DNA of 34,393 nucleotides from Lachnospiraceae bacterium (GTDB lineage Bacteria; Bacillota; Clostridia; Lachnospirales; Lachnospiraceae): NCBI GenBank assembly GCA_022797375.1, contig JAAWKM010000023.1, positions 1 to 34,393 of the forward strand, read 5' to 3'. Shown piece by piece: positions 17,547 to 26,863 of this stretch (position 1 is its first letter; each line of letters starts with the position of its first letter). The notes under the pieces were generated by a model. It saw only the letters and a program-made list of their open reading frames with translations, ran no database searches and was not told where the DNA came from. The position numbers and the translations under genes were made by a program.

Positions 17547-19678
17547 TGAAAAGAAATAAAAATTATGCAGGTATTGACTGTGCAAGGCTGGTTTTTGCAT
17601 TTTTAATTATTGCAATCCATACATCACCACTGTCAATAGCTGGGGGCACAGCAGATTTTGTGCTGTCAGGGGTTATTGCGCGTACAGGTGTGCCGTTTTT
17701 CTTTATGGTAACAGGATTTTTCCTTATATCCAGATATACATGCAATAATGAAAAGCTGTATGCTTTCATAAAAAAGACCATTTTAATTTATGCCGTGGCA
17801 ATATTAATTTATATCCCAGTAAATATTTATAATGGGTATTTTACAATGGATAACCTTTTGCCGGAAATTATTAAAGATATTGTATTTGATGGGACTTTGT
17901 ACCATTTATGGTATCTTCCGGCTTCATTATCAGGTGCAGTAATTGCATGGTATCTTGTAAAAAAACTGGATTTCACAAAAGCTTTAATTATTGCTGCTTT
18001 CCTTTATATAGTGGGCCTGTCTGGTGACAGTTATTATGGCATAATAGAAAATATTCCTGTGATAAAAGGCTTTTATAACCTGGTTTTCCAGATAACAGAT
18101 TATACAAGAAATGGCATTTTCTTTGCACCTGTATTTTTAATTCTGGGAGGATATATTGCAGAAAACAGGTCTAAATTCATGCTTGGCATAAATATTTGTG
18201 GTTTTGCTGTAAGTTTCGTACTTATGCTTGCAGAGGCTCTGGTATTGCATAATTTTAATATACAGCGGCATAACAGCATGTATATATTTTTACTGCCAGT
18301 AATGTACTTTTTATTTAATTCCATATTATTTTACAAGGGAAGGCGTTTTGTCAATTTAAGGACATTATCACTATTGATTTATATTATACATCCAATGGTA
18401 ATTGTTGTAATAAGGATGTGTGCAAAGCTGTTACATATCCAGGAAATACTTACCAGAAACAGCCTTGTATATTATCTGGCAACATGCATTGTATCCTTAA
18501 TATCCAGTGCTGCTGTCCTTTATATATGGAACAGGTATAAAACTCCTGTAACAAAACATAGAAAAGAAACGGAAAGGGCTTATATTGAAATTAATCTTAG
18601 CAACCTGGAGTATAATGCCAGGGCATTACAAAAACTGCTGCCAGGCGGATGCAGGCTTATGGCTGTTGTAAAGGCGGAAGCATATGGGCATGGCAGCCAG
18701 GGAATTGCAATACATCTGGAGAGAGCAGGGTTAAATTCATTTGCCACAGCTACTATAGATGAGGCAGTGAAACTTAGGAAATGTGGTATAAGGGGTGAAA
18801 TACTTATACTTGGTTATACAGATGCCAGGCGTGCCCATGAACTTAAGAAATACAGGCTTATACAGACTATAACAGACTGGGGGTATGCAAAGGAATTAAA
18901 CAGGCAGGGGACTTGTGTCCAGGCGCATATAAAAATTGATACAGGCATGCACCGTCTTGGAATAACAGCTAATAATACAGAGGAAGTTATAAGTGTTTTT
19001 AATATGAAAAATATAAATGTATGTGGCATGTATACACATTTATGCTGTGCAGATAGTTTAGAACCAGAAGATATTTTGTATACAAAGGAGCAGATTAATA
19101 GTTTCTACAGGCTGGCAGGCATACTTGAAGAACATGGGATAAAAATCCCAAAGCTGCATATACAGAGCAGTTATGGGATTTTGAACTATCCAGGGCTTAA
19201 AGCAGGTTATGCCAGGGCTGGTATAGCATTGTATGGTGTTTACAGCTCACCAGGGGATAAAACTGTGGCGGACCCAGGGCTTCGTCCTGTACTTTCCATT
19301 AAGTCAAAAGTTATTCTTATAAGAGAACTGGGAAAGGGTGAAAGTGCCGGGTATGGCAGGGCTTTTGTAGCAGGCCGTGACAGCCGTATTGCAATAGTAC
19401 CTGCTGGATATGCTGATGGTATACCAAGGAGCTTGTCATGTGGCATGGGAAATGTATTAATAAATGGACAGCTTGCTCCGATAGCAGGGCGCATCTGTAT
19501 GGACCAGCTTATTGCAGATATAACGGATATAGAAAATGTTAAAACAGGTGATATTGTAACTATAATAGGTACAGAAGAAAGCGGGACAGGGGCAGCAGAA
19601 ATAGCATGTAATTCAGGCAGTATAAGCAATGAACTTTTATCAAGGCTGGGGACAAGGCTGCCAGTAGTATTTTCTTAA
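17546..19678 (+). CDS. vanT: VanT-type membrane-bound serine racemase (acyltransferase-3 membrane domain + alanine-racemase domain)
   Basis: YAGIDCARLVFAFLIIAIHTSPL multi-TM N-terminus; YIEINLSNLEYNARAL, LMAVVKAEAYGHG, GRICMDQLIADIT racemase motifs. Confidence 0.9.
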   Translation: MKRNKNYAGIDCARLVFAFLIIAIHTSPLSIAGGTADFVLSGVIARTGVPFFFMVTGFFLISRYTCNNEKLYAFIKKTILIYAVAILIYIPVNIYNGYFTMDNLLPEIIKDIVFDGTLYHLWYLPASLSGAVIAWYLVKKLDFTKALIIAAFLYIVGLSGDSYYGIIENIPVIKGFYNLVFQITDYTRNGIFFAPVFLILGGYIAENRSKFMLGINICGFAVSFVLMLAEALVLHNFNIQRHNSMYIFLLPVMYFLFNSILFYKGRRFVNLRTLSLLIYIIHPMVIVVIRMCAKLLHIQEILTRNSLVYYLATCIVSLISSAAVLYIWNRYKTPVTKHRKETERAYIEINLSNLEYNARALQKLLPGGCRLMAVVKAEAYGHGSQGIAIHLERAGLNSFATATIDEAVKLRKCGIRGEILILGYTDARRAHELKKYRLIQTITDWGYAKELNRQGTCVQAHIKIDTGMHRLGITANNTEEVISVFNMKNINVCGMYTHLCCADSLEPEDILYTKEQINSFYRLAGILEEHGIKIPKLHIQSSYGILNYPGLKAGYARAGIALYGVYSSPGDKTVADPGLRPVLSIKSKVILIRELGKGESAGYGRAFVAGRDSRIAIVPAGYADGIPRSLSCGMGNVLINGQLAPIAGRICMDQLIADITDIENVKTGDIVTIIGTEESGTGAAEIACNSGSISNELLSRLGTRLPVVFS

Positions 19679-19753
19679 AATATACTTTGTGTTATAATGT
19701 TTTATATAATTTGTTTACATTATTTTACATTACCAGGGATTGGGGCAAAGACT

Positions 19754-20020
19754 ATGAAACAAAAATTAAAATACATCCTTTGTACAATTACTAATGCATT
19801 TATAATAGCTGGGGTTATTATTTGGTTTATAGGTTTATATTATTCTGTGGTTAAAGCAGGTATTCCTTACCAGGACCCTCCGTTAGATTTGCAGATACAG
19901 TATGAAATTAATGCAGGGATTGGCAATGTACTGGCAGAAACCGGCTTTAAAACAGCAGTAATTGGCAGTATTATCCGGTTTGTTTTAAGCCTGTCCTGGA
20001 AATTTATCAACAAAAAATGA
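19754..20020 (+). CDS. Small hypothetical membrane protein
   Basis: MKQKLKYILCTITNAFIIAGVIIWFIGLYYSVV with TM segments; internal ATG preferred. Confidence 0.55.
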   Translation: MKQKLKYILCTITNAFIIAGVIIWFIGLYYSVVKAGIPYQDPPLDLQIQYEINAGIGNVLAETGFKTAVIGSIIRFVLSLSWKFINKK

Positions 20021-20048
20021 TTTTTTATAATATTATGTGTCAAAATCT

Positions 20049-20087
20049 GCCTGTATGCCCTGGAAAAGTAACAAGGGTACACAGGCA
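20049..20087. terminator. Terminator-like hairpin between convergent genes (GCCTGTATGCCCT ... AGGGTACACAGGC)
   Basis: Inverted repeat between the 19754(+) and 20098(-) stops. Confidence 0.6.
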
Positions 20088-20097
20088 TGGTTGTTAT

Positions 20098-20610
20098 TTA
20101 AAGCTTGAAATGTGAAATTAATTCCCTGGCATCAATAAATTCTAAAAACTCTTTACAGTTACATGGAGAAGGCATGTTTGTAAATTCCAGCATTTCCTGT
20201 TTTACTTTAGAGTATGCATTATCATCAATAAGCCCGCGTGGGAAATACCAGCTAACCATAGTGCCGTCATCAAACCCTACAAAAGCTGTATCACCATATC
20301 TGTTTAATGCGTCCCTTCTGGAAAAATAACTTTTAACAGGGTGTAATGCTATGGCAAAGGCTTCTTCATTTTCCTGTGTCAGCCAGCCCATTAAATCTAA
20401 AAAGCATCCCCTGTTTATCTTTTCTATAGGACATGGGATAATAGTCCATTCCCCTTGTTTATAATATTCACTAATCTGGGGACTGTCAGAAGCAAGATGG
20501 CTGTATTCTTCCAGCATATGCGGAACAAAATCTTCATTGCTGAAACGTCCAATAACATACCGTGTGTATTCATTTTCTGGGAAAAAATAACTTTTCTGTG
20601 ATTTACTCAT
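20098..20610 (-). CDS. Hypothetical protein
   Basis: 170 aa ORF, minus strand, with RBS-like sequence upstream; no family recognised. Confidence 0.65.
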   Translation of the reverse strand: MSKSQKSYFFPENEYTRYVIGRFSNEDFVPHMLEEYSHLASDSPQISEYYKQGEWTIIPCPIEKINRGCFLDLMGWLTQENEEAFAIALHPVKSYFSRRDALNRYGDTAFVGFDDGTMVSWYFPRGLIDDNAYSKVKQEMLEFTNMPSPCNCKEFLEFIDARELISHFKL

Positions 20611-20689
20611 ATCAATTCCTCCATCAATTTCTCCGGTTCTGGGTTAGTGTTAAAAACATTATAATACAATGTTTTGCGCTTGTCTATAA

Positions 20690-20753
20690 TTTCCAGTTAC
20701 CCTGCGTCCGTCTGCCAGCATAGAATAATTGGAAATTTTATAAAACGGACGTG
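20690..20753. repeat. Short copy of CYGTCTGCCAGCA...AAACRGACG repeat with interlocked (pseudoknot-type) inverted repeats
   Basis: TTTCCAGTTA (20690-20699)/TAATTGGAAA (20726-20735) interlock with CGTCCGT (20705-20711)/ACGGACG (20745-20751). Confidence 0.7.
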
Positions 20754-21566
20754 TGGGAATTTTTGGCAGGATTGATTTATTCATGGGTAAATGGTATACT
20801 GCAGTTAATAGTTAATGGTTTTGTTTCAGTGCTGTGTAAAGGGCAGGGAGGTGGTTATTTGAAAAAAACGGCCCATATCATGCCATTCCTGCTTTTTCTG
20901 GTTTATCTGGCAATACCAGTGGTTTCATTAATTAATTTACTGGCAGGATATTCAGTATGGATATACAGTTATCATGCTTATGCGCTTATAACTGCAGCCA
21001 TTTCGCTGGTGGCTGTTGTAAATTCATTACTTGTGAAAGATACTATAATGCCAGAGGCAGAAACTTTATGTATTTTATTTATGCCACTGCTGCCGCTTAT
21101 AAACTGGATTTGTTATATAATACCTGCTGGATGGAAGTTTTCAGCATTATGCATGTCGTTTTGTCTTGCATGTACCCTGGTTTATATGTTAAAATACATA
21201 AAGCATGTAAAAAGAAAAATAATAATATCTGTAACATGTATAATATTTTTTATTCCAATATGTTTTTTCTCACTTCTGGACTGCATATTTGGGGATTTTG
21301 GCACTGATACAGTTGTACAGGTGGAATATCCGCCAGACAGGAGATGTAAAGCAGAAGTAGTGGATAATGACCAGGGGGCTTTAGGTGGTGGTGTATTTGT
21401 TAATATTTGTAATACAGAACCAGCAATTGACTTATACTTTATAAAGGTATTTAAGAAACCGCATTGTATATATTCAGGCAGATGGGGAGAATATGAAGGA
21501 ATGGAATTGTATTGGAAAGATAACCATATTTTATCATTAAATGGTTCTGAATATTTTATAGAATAG
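20751..21566 (+). CDS. Hypothetical multi-TM membrane protein
   Basis: Several hydrophobic segments. Start uncertain: GTG 20751, or TTG 20859 behind GGAGGT. Confidence 0.6.
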   Translation: MWEFLAGLIYSWVNGILQLIVNGFVSVLCKGQGGGYLKKTAHIMPFLLFLVYLAIPVVSLINLLAGYSVWIYSYHAYALITAAISLVAVVNSLLVKDTIMPEAETLCILFMPLLPLINWICYIIPAGWKFSALCMSFCLACTLVYMLKYIKHVKRKIIISVTCIIFFIPICFFSLLDCIFGDFGTDTVVQVEYPPDRRCKAEVVDNDQGALGGGVFVNICNTEPAIDLYFIKVFKKPHCIYSGRWGEYEGMELYWKDNHILSLNGSEYFIE

Positions 21567-21634
21567 TGGCAATAATAATTTATTTCAATAAAATGTTTTT
21601 TAATAAAAGTTTATAATGGAAGGAGGGACGCAGT

Positions 21635-21739
21635 ATGAACGGTTTGGGATATTCACCAGCCTGCTGTAGCAGCAGTTCAGTATCAAAAACATGCACTTTT
21701 TTATTTTTACGGGATTACTGCGCCCTTTTTTACCTATAA
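21635..21739 (+). CDS. Candidate 34-aa Cys-containing small protein
   Basis: MNGLGYSPACCSSSSVSKTCTFLFLRDYCALFYL* behind AAGGAGGG, followed by a terminator-like hairpin. Confidence 0.35.
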   Translation: MNGLGYSPACCSSSSVSKTCTFLFLRDYCALFYL

Positions 21740-21752
21740 TGCCTCTATAGCA

Positions 21753-21830
21753 GGCAGGCCAGATAAAAATACCGTAGTAATTCCATATGCAGTTTGGCAG
21801 TATTTTTGCCAGGCTGTTTTTTGTGTATAA
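21753..21830 (+). terminator. Terminator-like hairpin (CAGGCCAGATAAAAATAC ... GTATTTTTGCCAGGCTG-TTTTTT)
   Basis: Long imperfect inverted repeat ending in T6, upstream of the MFS gene. Confidence 0.55.
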
Positions 21831-21869
21831 AAAACTGCTGGAAAGGCATTTGAGAGGAAGGAATTACAT

Positions 21870-23087
21870 ATGGATATTAAATTATATAATAAATTAAAAA
21901 GAAATATAGTATTGGATTATATAAACACATTTATTACAAACCTGAATATGCAAAGTTCAGTCTGGGTACTTTATCTTGCTTATTGTGGGCTCAGCATGGC
22001 TGAAACTGGGATTGTTGAAGGCATTTACCATGCAACAAGCATAATATTCGAAATACCTTCAGGGGCAATAGCAGATTTGCTTGGAAGAAAAAGGAGCATG
22101 GTTCTTGGAAGGATTTGTATTGCCATTTCATGTATTATAATGCTGTTTTCAAGAAGTTTCTGGTATTTTGCACTAGGATTTGCAATCCAGGCATTAGGAA
22201 ATAATTTTAATTCAGGTTCAGAAGAAGCACTTGTTTATGACAGCCTGAAATATATTGGCAAGGAACATGAATATATGCGTATTTCTGGCAGGCGCAATGT
22301 TATTATTGAAATATCGCAAGGCATTGCAACTGTAACAGGGGCAGTCCTTGCGGAGTATTCATATTTCTGGTGTTACAGTACATGCCTGGTAATAGCTTTA
22401 CTGGCGGCTGTACAGGTTTTATTTATTACTGAGGCGCCTGTTACAGAAAACATGGCAGAGAAATATAAAAACGGCTGGCAGGATATGAGGGTTATTGAAA
22501 CCATTAAACAGCATTTTAAGACAAGTTATAATATAATAAAGTCAGATATACGTATTTTAAAAATTATAACTTATTATTCTGTGGTTTTCGCATCACAGAC
22601 ACTTTTGTTTTTCTATAGCCAGCAGTATTATAAAGAACTAGGGTATAATAAAATACAAACAGGGGTTATATTGCTGCTGGCAGGTACAGCTTCATGTCTT
22701 GGTGCGTTATTTAGCAGCAGGCTTTATAGAAAATATGGCAGGAAAATAATAGCTGCTGCCTCATTTTTAATAGCTTTTGCCTTTGTGGGTTATGGGTTCA
22801 ATAATATTATATTATCTATAGTTTTATTTATGGCAGCAAGCTTTTCGGACTCCGTGCTTTACCCTGTACAGTCAGATGAATTAAACAGGCTTATACCATC
22901 AGGACAAAGGGCGACACTGGTTTCCGTTGACAGCCTGTTTTTCTCTGCTGCAATGATAATAATGTTTCCAGCGGCAGGGGCACTTGCAGATATATGGGGG
23001 ATAGACACAGTTTTTTCATCTATTGGAATTGGACTTATTGTATTTATTGTGGTAATATTATTATTAAACAAGCCAGAGAATTTATAG
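21870..23087 (+). CDS. MFS transporter
   Basis: IFEIPSGAIADLLGRKRSMVLGR and about 12 hydrophobic segments. Confidence 0.87.
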   Translation: MDIKLYNKLKRNIVLDYINTFITNLNMQSSVWVLYLAYCGLSMAETGIVEGIYHATSIIFEIPSGAIADLLGRKRSMVLGRICIAISCIIMLFSRSFWYFALGFAIQALGNNFNSGSEEALVYDSLKYIGKEHEYMRISGRRNVIIEISQGIATVTGAVLAEYSYFWCYSTCLVIALLAAVQVLFITEAPVTENMAEKYKNGWQDMRVIETIKQHFKTSYNIIKSDIRILKIITYYSVVFASQTLLFFYSQQYYKELGYNKIQTGVILLLAGTASCLGALFSSRLYRKYGRKIIAAASFLIAFAFVGYGFNNIILSIVLFMAASFSDSVLYPVQSDELNRLIPSGQRATLVSVDSLFFSAAMIIMFPAAGALADIWGIDTVFSSIGIGLIVFIVVILLLNKPENL

Positions 23088-23176
23088 CAAAACTGGATAT
23101 TCCAGCTTTGGTTTTGCTGGAATATAAGTAGAAGGTATATTACACAGAGTGGAGGAATAAGGACAAAAATATAAAT

Positions 23177-24748
23177 ATGTTAAAAAATAGTTTTAAGTTA
23201 AAATCAATTAAGACAAAGCTTATTTTAATAATGATAGCCTTGCTAGGCATGACAATATTCCTGATATGGTCTATGAATGAACTGTTTCTGCCAGCATACT
23301 ACCAGTATACTAAGGTTTCTATGTTAGAAGAGTATTTTACAAAGACAAATGAAATAGTGAAAAAAGACCAGGATTATAATAATGGTTCGGATATGCTTTC
23401 TGATGAAAGCATGCTTCTGCTTGAAATTTTGTCAGCCAACAATGCTGCTAATGTATATGTATTCAGGCTGTCTGATTTTTTTGGAAATATATTTTACACA
23501 TATGTTTATCCCTCATCTGATAAAATAACTGATTTCCAGAAGGAACGCGTAAGAGATAAAACTATAGATTATATTTCCGGGATGGAAGATGCCCAGAGTT
23601 ATTATAAGAGCGCAAAAGGAAAGGAATTAATTAAGGATAATGGCGATTATACTGTATGTAAGGTTTTAGACAAACGTATAGGTTCTTATTATCTTGAATT
23701 ATTTGGGCAGCTTGATTCAGGTTCTTTTGTATATGTAAACACAAATTTCCAGAGCATGACAGAAAATATAAATATATTTAACAGTTTTATATTTTATGTT
23801 GGTTTAAGTGTAACAGTATTTGGAGCAATAGTCATGGTGGTTGTAAGCAGTGGTTTCACGAAACCTGTACTTAAACTTACAGAGATAGCAAAGCGCATGT
23901 CAGAACTGGATTTTGAGGTAAGGTATCCCGTTACGACACAGGATGAAATAGGTGTGCTTGGAAGCAGTATAAACACATTGTCTGAAACACTTGAGAAAAC
24001 TATTTCTGAACTGAAAACTGCTAATAATGAACTTCAGAAAGATATTGAGAAAAAAATCCAGATTGATGAGATGCGCAAGGAATTCCTTTCTAATGTGTCA
24101 CATGAACTGAAAACGCCTATTGCACTTATACAGGGTTATGCAGAGGGGCTTTATGATAATATTAATGATGACAGTGCAAGCCGTGAATTTTATTGTGAGG
24201 TTATTATTGATGAAGCAGGCAGAATGAATAAAATGGTTAAAAAGCTTCTTACCCTTAACCAGATAGAATTTGGAAAGGACCAGTTATCATATGAACATTT
24301 TGATGTAACAGAAGTAGTAAGGCAGGTTATTAATCCGGCGGCACTTCTTGCAGAACAGAAAGGTGCAGTTATAAGTATGCCAGATTATGGGGCTGTATAT
24401 GTCTGGGCGGATGAATATATGGTTGAAGAAGTAGTTACTAATTATATAAGTAATGCAGTAAACCATGTGTCAGGTGAAATGAAGATAGATATCAATATTG
24501 AAAAAAAGGAAGATGTTGTCAGGGTAAGTGTATTCAATACAGGAAACTGCATACCAGAAGAAGAACTTGACAAAATATGGATAAAATTTTATAAGGTTGA
24601 CAAAGCACGTACAAGGGAATATGGGGGGAGTGGCATAGGACTGTCAATAGTAAAGGCTATAATGAATTCAATGAACAGGCAGTGTGGTGCCATAAACCAT
24701 GAAAATGGAGTTGAATTCTGGTTTGAACTGGACATTAAGTCTTTTTAA
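23177..24748 (+). CDS. HAMP-containing sensor histidine kinase (orphan in this window)
   Basis: TM-extracellular-TM-HAMP (FTKPVLKLTEIAKRMSELDFEVRYP), FLSNVSHELKTPIALIQGYAEGL, GGSGIGLSIVKAIM. Confidence 0.92.
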   Translation: MLKNSFKLKSIKTKLILIMIALLGMTIFLIWSMNELFLPAYYQYTKVSMLEEYFTKTNEIVKKDQDYNNGSDMLSDESMLLLEILSANNAANVYVFRLSDFFGNIFYTYVYPSSDKITDFQKERVRDKTIDYISGMEDAQSYYKSAKGKELIKDNGDYTVCKVLDKRIGSYYLELFGQLDSGSFVYVNTNFQSMTENINIFNSFIFYVGLSVTVFGAIVMVVVSSGFTKPVLKLTEIAKRMSELDFEVRYPVTTQDEIGVLGSSINTLSETLEKTISELKTANNELQKDIEKKIQIDEMRKEFLSNVSHELKTPIALIQGYAEGLYDNINDDSASREFYCEVIIDEAGRMNKMVKKLLTLNQIEFGKDQLSYEHFDVTEVVRQVINPAALLAEQKGAVISMPDYGAVYVWADEYMVEEVVTNYISNAVNHVSGEMKIDINIEKKEDVVRVSVFNTGNCIPEEELDKIWIKFYKVDKARTREYGGSGIGLSIVKAIMNSMNRQCGAINHENGVEFWFELDIKSF

Positions 24749-24981
24749 TCTTCTCATTGACGCACCAGATGTGAATATGGTACTATATAAATGTATATGA
24801 CTGAAGAATTATTCTAAAGAGCCAGTACAGTTCTGAGAGTAATTATGGTTTATAAAGAAAAGCCAGTACCTGTCTTTTTATATCTGTGCCATATAAAATA
24901 TGGCATGACAATCCATATGAAATGTCTTGTTCCAGGCCATTGCCAGTGGATTGAAATAATAATTTTTAGGGGGATAAAGGG

Positions 24982-25734
24982 ATGAAAAAGAGGATGTTTG
25001 CTGCTGCACTTATAATATCTATGGTCTTAACAGGCTGTGCAAGTGTTCCTGAACTATCTGATGAGGATAACCAGATTATAAGCCAGTATATTGCAGGTGC
25101 AGTTTTAAACAATTCTGAACGGTATGGGTATTCATTTAATTATGATAAATCAGTTCTTGAACCTACACCAAAACCAACTCCAGTACCAACACTTGCACCA
25201 GCCCCAGAGCCAGAAAATACGCCAGGCAGCAGCGGGACACAAGGAAAGCCAGGTACAGGCAGCCAGGGAAACAGTGGCAGTACAGGAAATAACGGGGGAA
25301 CAGGCAGTGGTGTATCTGCTGCGAAGAGTGTAAGCCCTGGTGAGTTATACAATATTCCAGGAATAAGCATCAGTCCTTTGTCAGTTGTGACAAAGAAAGA
25401 TATAAGAACAAGTTTTTCATCTATTTCAGCAGATGAGGGAAAGAAACTTGTAATTGTTTCGTTTTTGATAAAAAATAATTCCAATAAGGCACAGAAGGCA
25501 GCATTTGTAAAGAAAAACATAAGTTATTCCATTACTATAGGAGGAAAAAGCTACGGCAATGCAATGCTTACAATTGCAGAAGGCGATTTGTCCAGTTTTA
25601 ATGAAAAGATAGCAGCAGGAGAAAAGAAAAAAGGAGTACTTATATTCCAGGCAGATTCATCTGTTAAAGTTAAAGATGTTGCAGTAAAGGCTGTGAAAGG
25701 AAATAAAGAAACAACTTTTAATATTAAGAAGTAA
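24982..25734 (+). CDS. Lipoprotein with Pro/Gly-rich linker and C-terminal DUF4352-like domain
   Basis: Lipobox MVLTGC; PTPKPTPVPTLAPAPEPE and GSSGTQGKPGTGSQGNSG linker; Ig-like C-terminal domain. Confidence 0.7.
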   Translation: MKKRMFAAALIISMVLTGCASVPELSDEDNQIISQYIAGAVLNNSERYGYSFNYDKSVLEPTPKPTPVPTLAPAPEPENTPGSSGTQGKPGTGSQGNSGSTGNNGGTGSGVSAAKSVSPGELYNIPGISISPLSVVTKKDIRTSFSSISADEGKKLVIVSFLIKNNSNKAQKAAFVKKNISYSITIGGKSYGNAMLTIAEGDLSSFNEKIAAGEKKKGVLIFQADSSVKVKDVAVKAVKGNKETTFNIKK

Positions 25735-25876
25735 TAAGAAAACATTATTTCTTAAAAGGATATTTCTTGAAGAAGGTTTTTCTGTAAAAGATATATCTTT
25801 ATATATGTTTATATATGCCGCGATGCGGCAGGATTATTGCCACTATTATGTGGTAAAATATTGGAGGTACGGACAT

Positions 25877-26791
25877 ATGGAAACAGGAATTTTATTAGAG
25901 AGTGGAACTAATGAACTGGAAATTCTGGAATTTAAAGTAGGCAATAACTATTATGGGATTAATGTTGCAAAGATACGTGAGATTATTTCATACCAGACAC
26001 CTACACCTATTCCGAATGCAGACCCAAGGATTGAAGGGATATTTATGCCAAGGGATGAAATTATTTCCATAATTGACCTGGCAGAAGTTATGCATCTTGA
26101 GAAGCCTGATAAAGTGTCAAATGATATGTACATAGTTACTAATTTTAACCAGCTTAATACAGCGTTCCATGTAAATGCGGTACTTGGTATACACAGGGTA
26201 TCATGGTCTGATATTGTTAAACCTGATTCAACTATTAATACTGCTGGAGAGGGCATGGCAACAGGTATTATCCGTATAGATAAGAAACTTATTATTATCC
26301 TTGATTTTGAGAAAATAGTATCTGAGATAAATCCAGAAACAGGGCTTAAGGTTTCAGATGTTGAACATATGAGGAACAGGACCCGTAATGAAAGTCCTAT
26401 TCTTATTGCAGAGGACTCAGCGCTTCTTAGCAAAATGATTGTGAACTGTCTTGAGCAGGCAGGTTATACTAATCTGGTAACAACTGATAACGGACAGGAG
26501 TGCTGGGATAAATTGCAGGAATACCTTGCAGAAGGTAATATTGATGATAAGGTTTCATGTATTATTACTGATATAGAAATGCCACAGATGGACGGACACA
26601 GGCTTACAAAGCTTGTTAAGGAACATGAAATGCTTAAACATATTCCACTGATAATTTTCTCATCACTTGTTAATGCAGAGATGAGGCGCAAAGGTGAGCA
26701 GCTTGGTGCAGATGCACAGTTGTCTAAACCTGAAATTGGCCAGTTAGTTAGTGCTATTGATAAACTTATAGGCAACATAACAGGGGCATAA
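25877..26791 (+). CDS. cheV: Chemotaxis coupling protein CheV (CheW + receiver domains)
   Basis: LEILEFKVGNNYYGINVAKIREII CheW domain; PILIAEDSALLSKMIVNCL...CIITDIEMPQMDG receiver domain; ATG 25877 with GGAGG. Confidence 0.9.
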   Translation: METGILLESGTNELEILEFKVGNNYYGINVAKIREIISYQTPTPIPNADPRIEGIFMPRDEIISIIDLAEVMHLEKPDKVSNDMYIVTNFNQLNTAFHVNAVLGIHRVSWSDIVKPDSTINTAGEGMATGIIRIDKKLIIILDFEKIVSEINPETGLKVSDVEHMRNRTRNESPILIAEDSALLSKMIVNCLEQAGYTNLVTTDNGQECWDKLQEYLAEGNIDDKVSCIITDIEMPQMDGHRLTKLVKEHEMLKHIPLIIFSSLVNAEMRRKGEQLGADAQLSKPEIGQLVSAIDKLIGNITGA

Positions 26792-26863
26792 AACATAGTA
26801 TATGCAGGATATTTGCAGTTTCATGTATGCAGGCATTAATTTATAAGGGAGATTGAACGGGAA

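Noticed and set aside
20751-20858. Firm N-terminus for the 20751 membrane protein
   Set aside because: GTG 20751 lacks a clear RBS and overlaps the repeat; TTG 20859 has GGAGGT. The start cannot be resolved from sequence alone.
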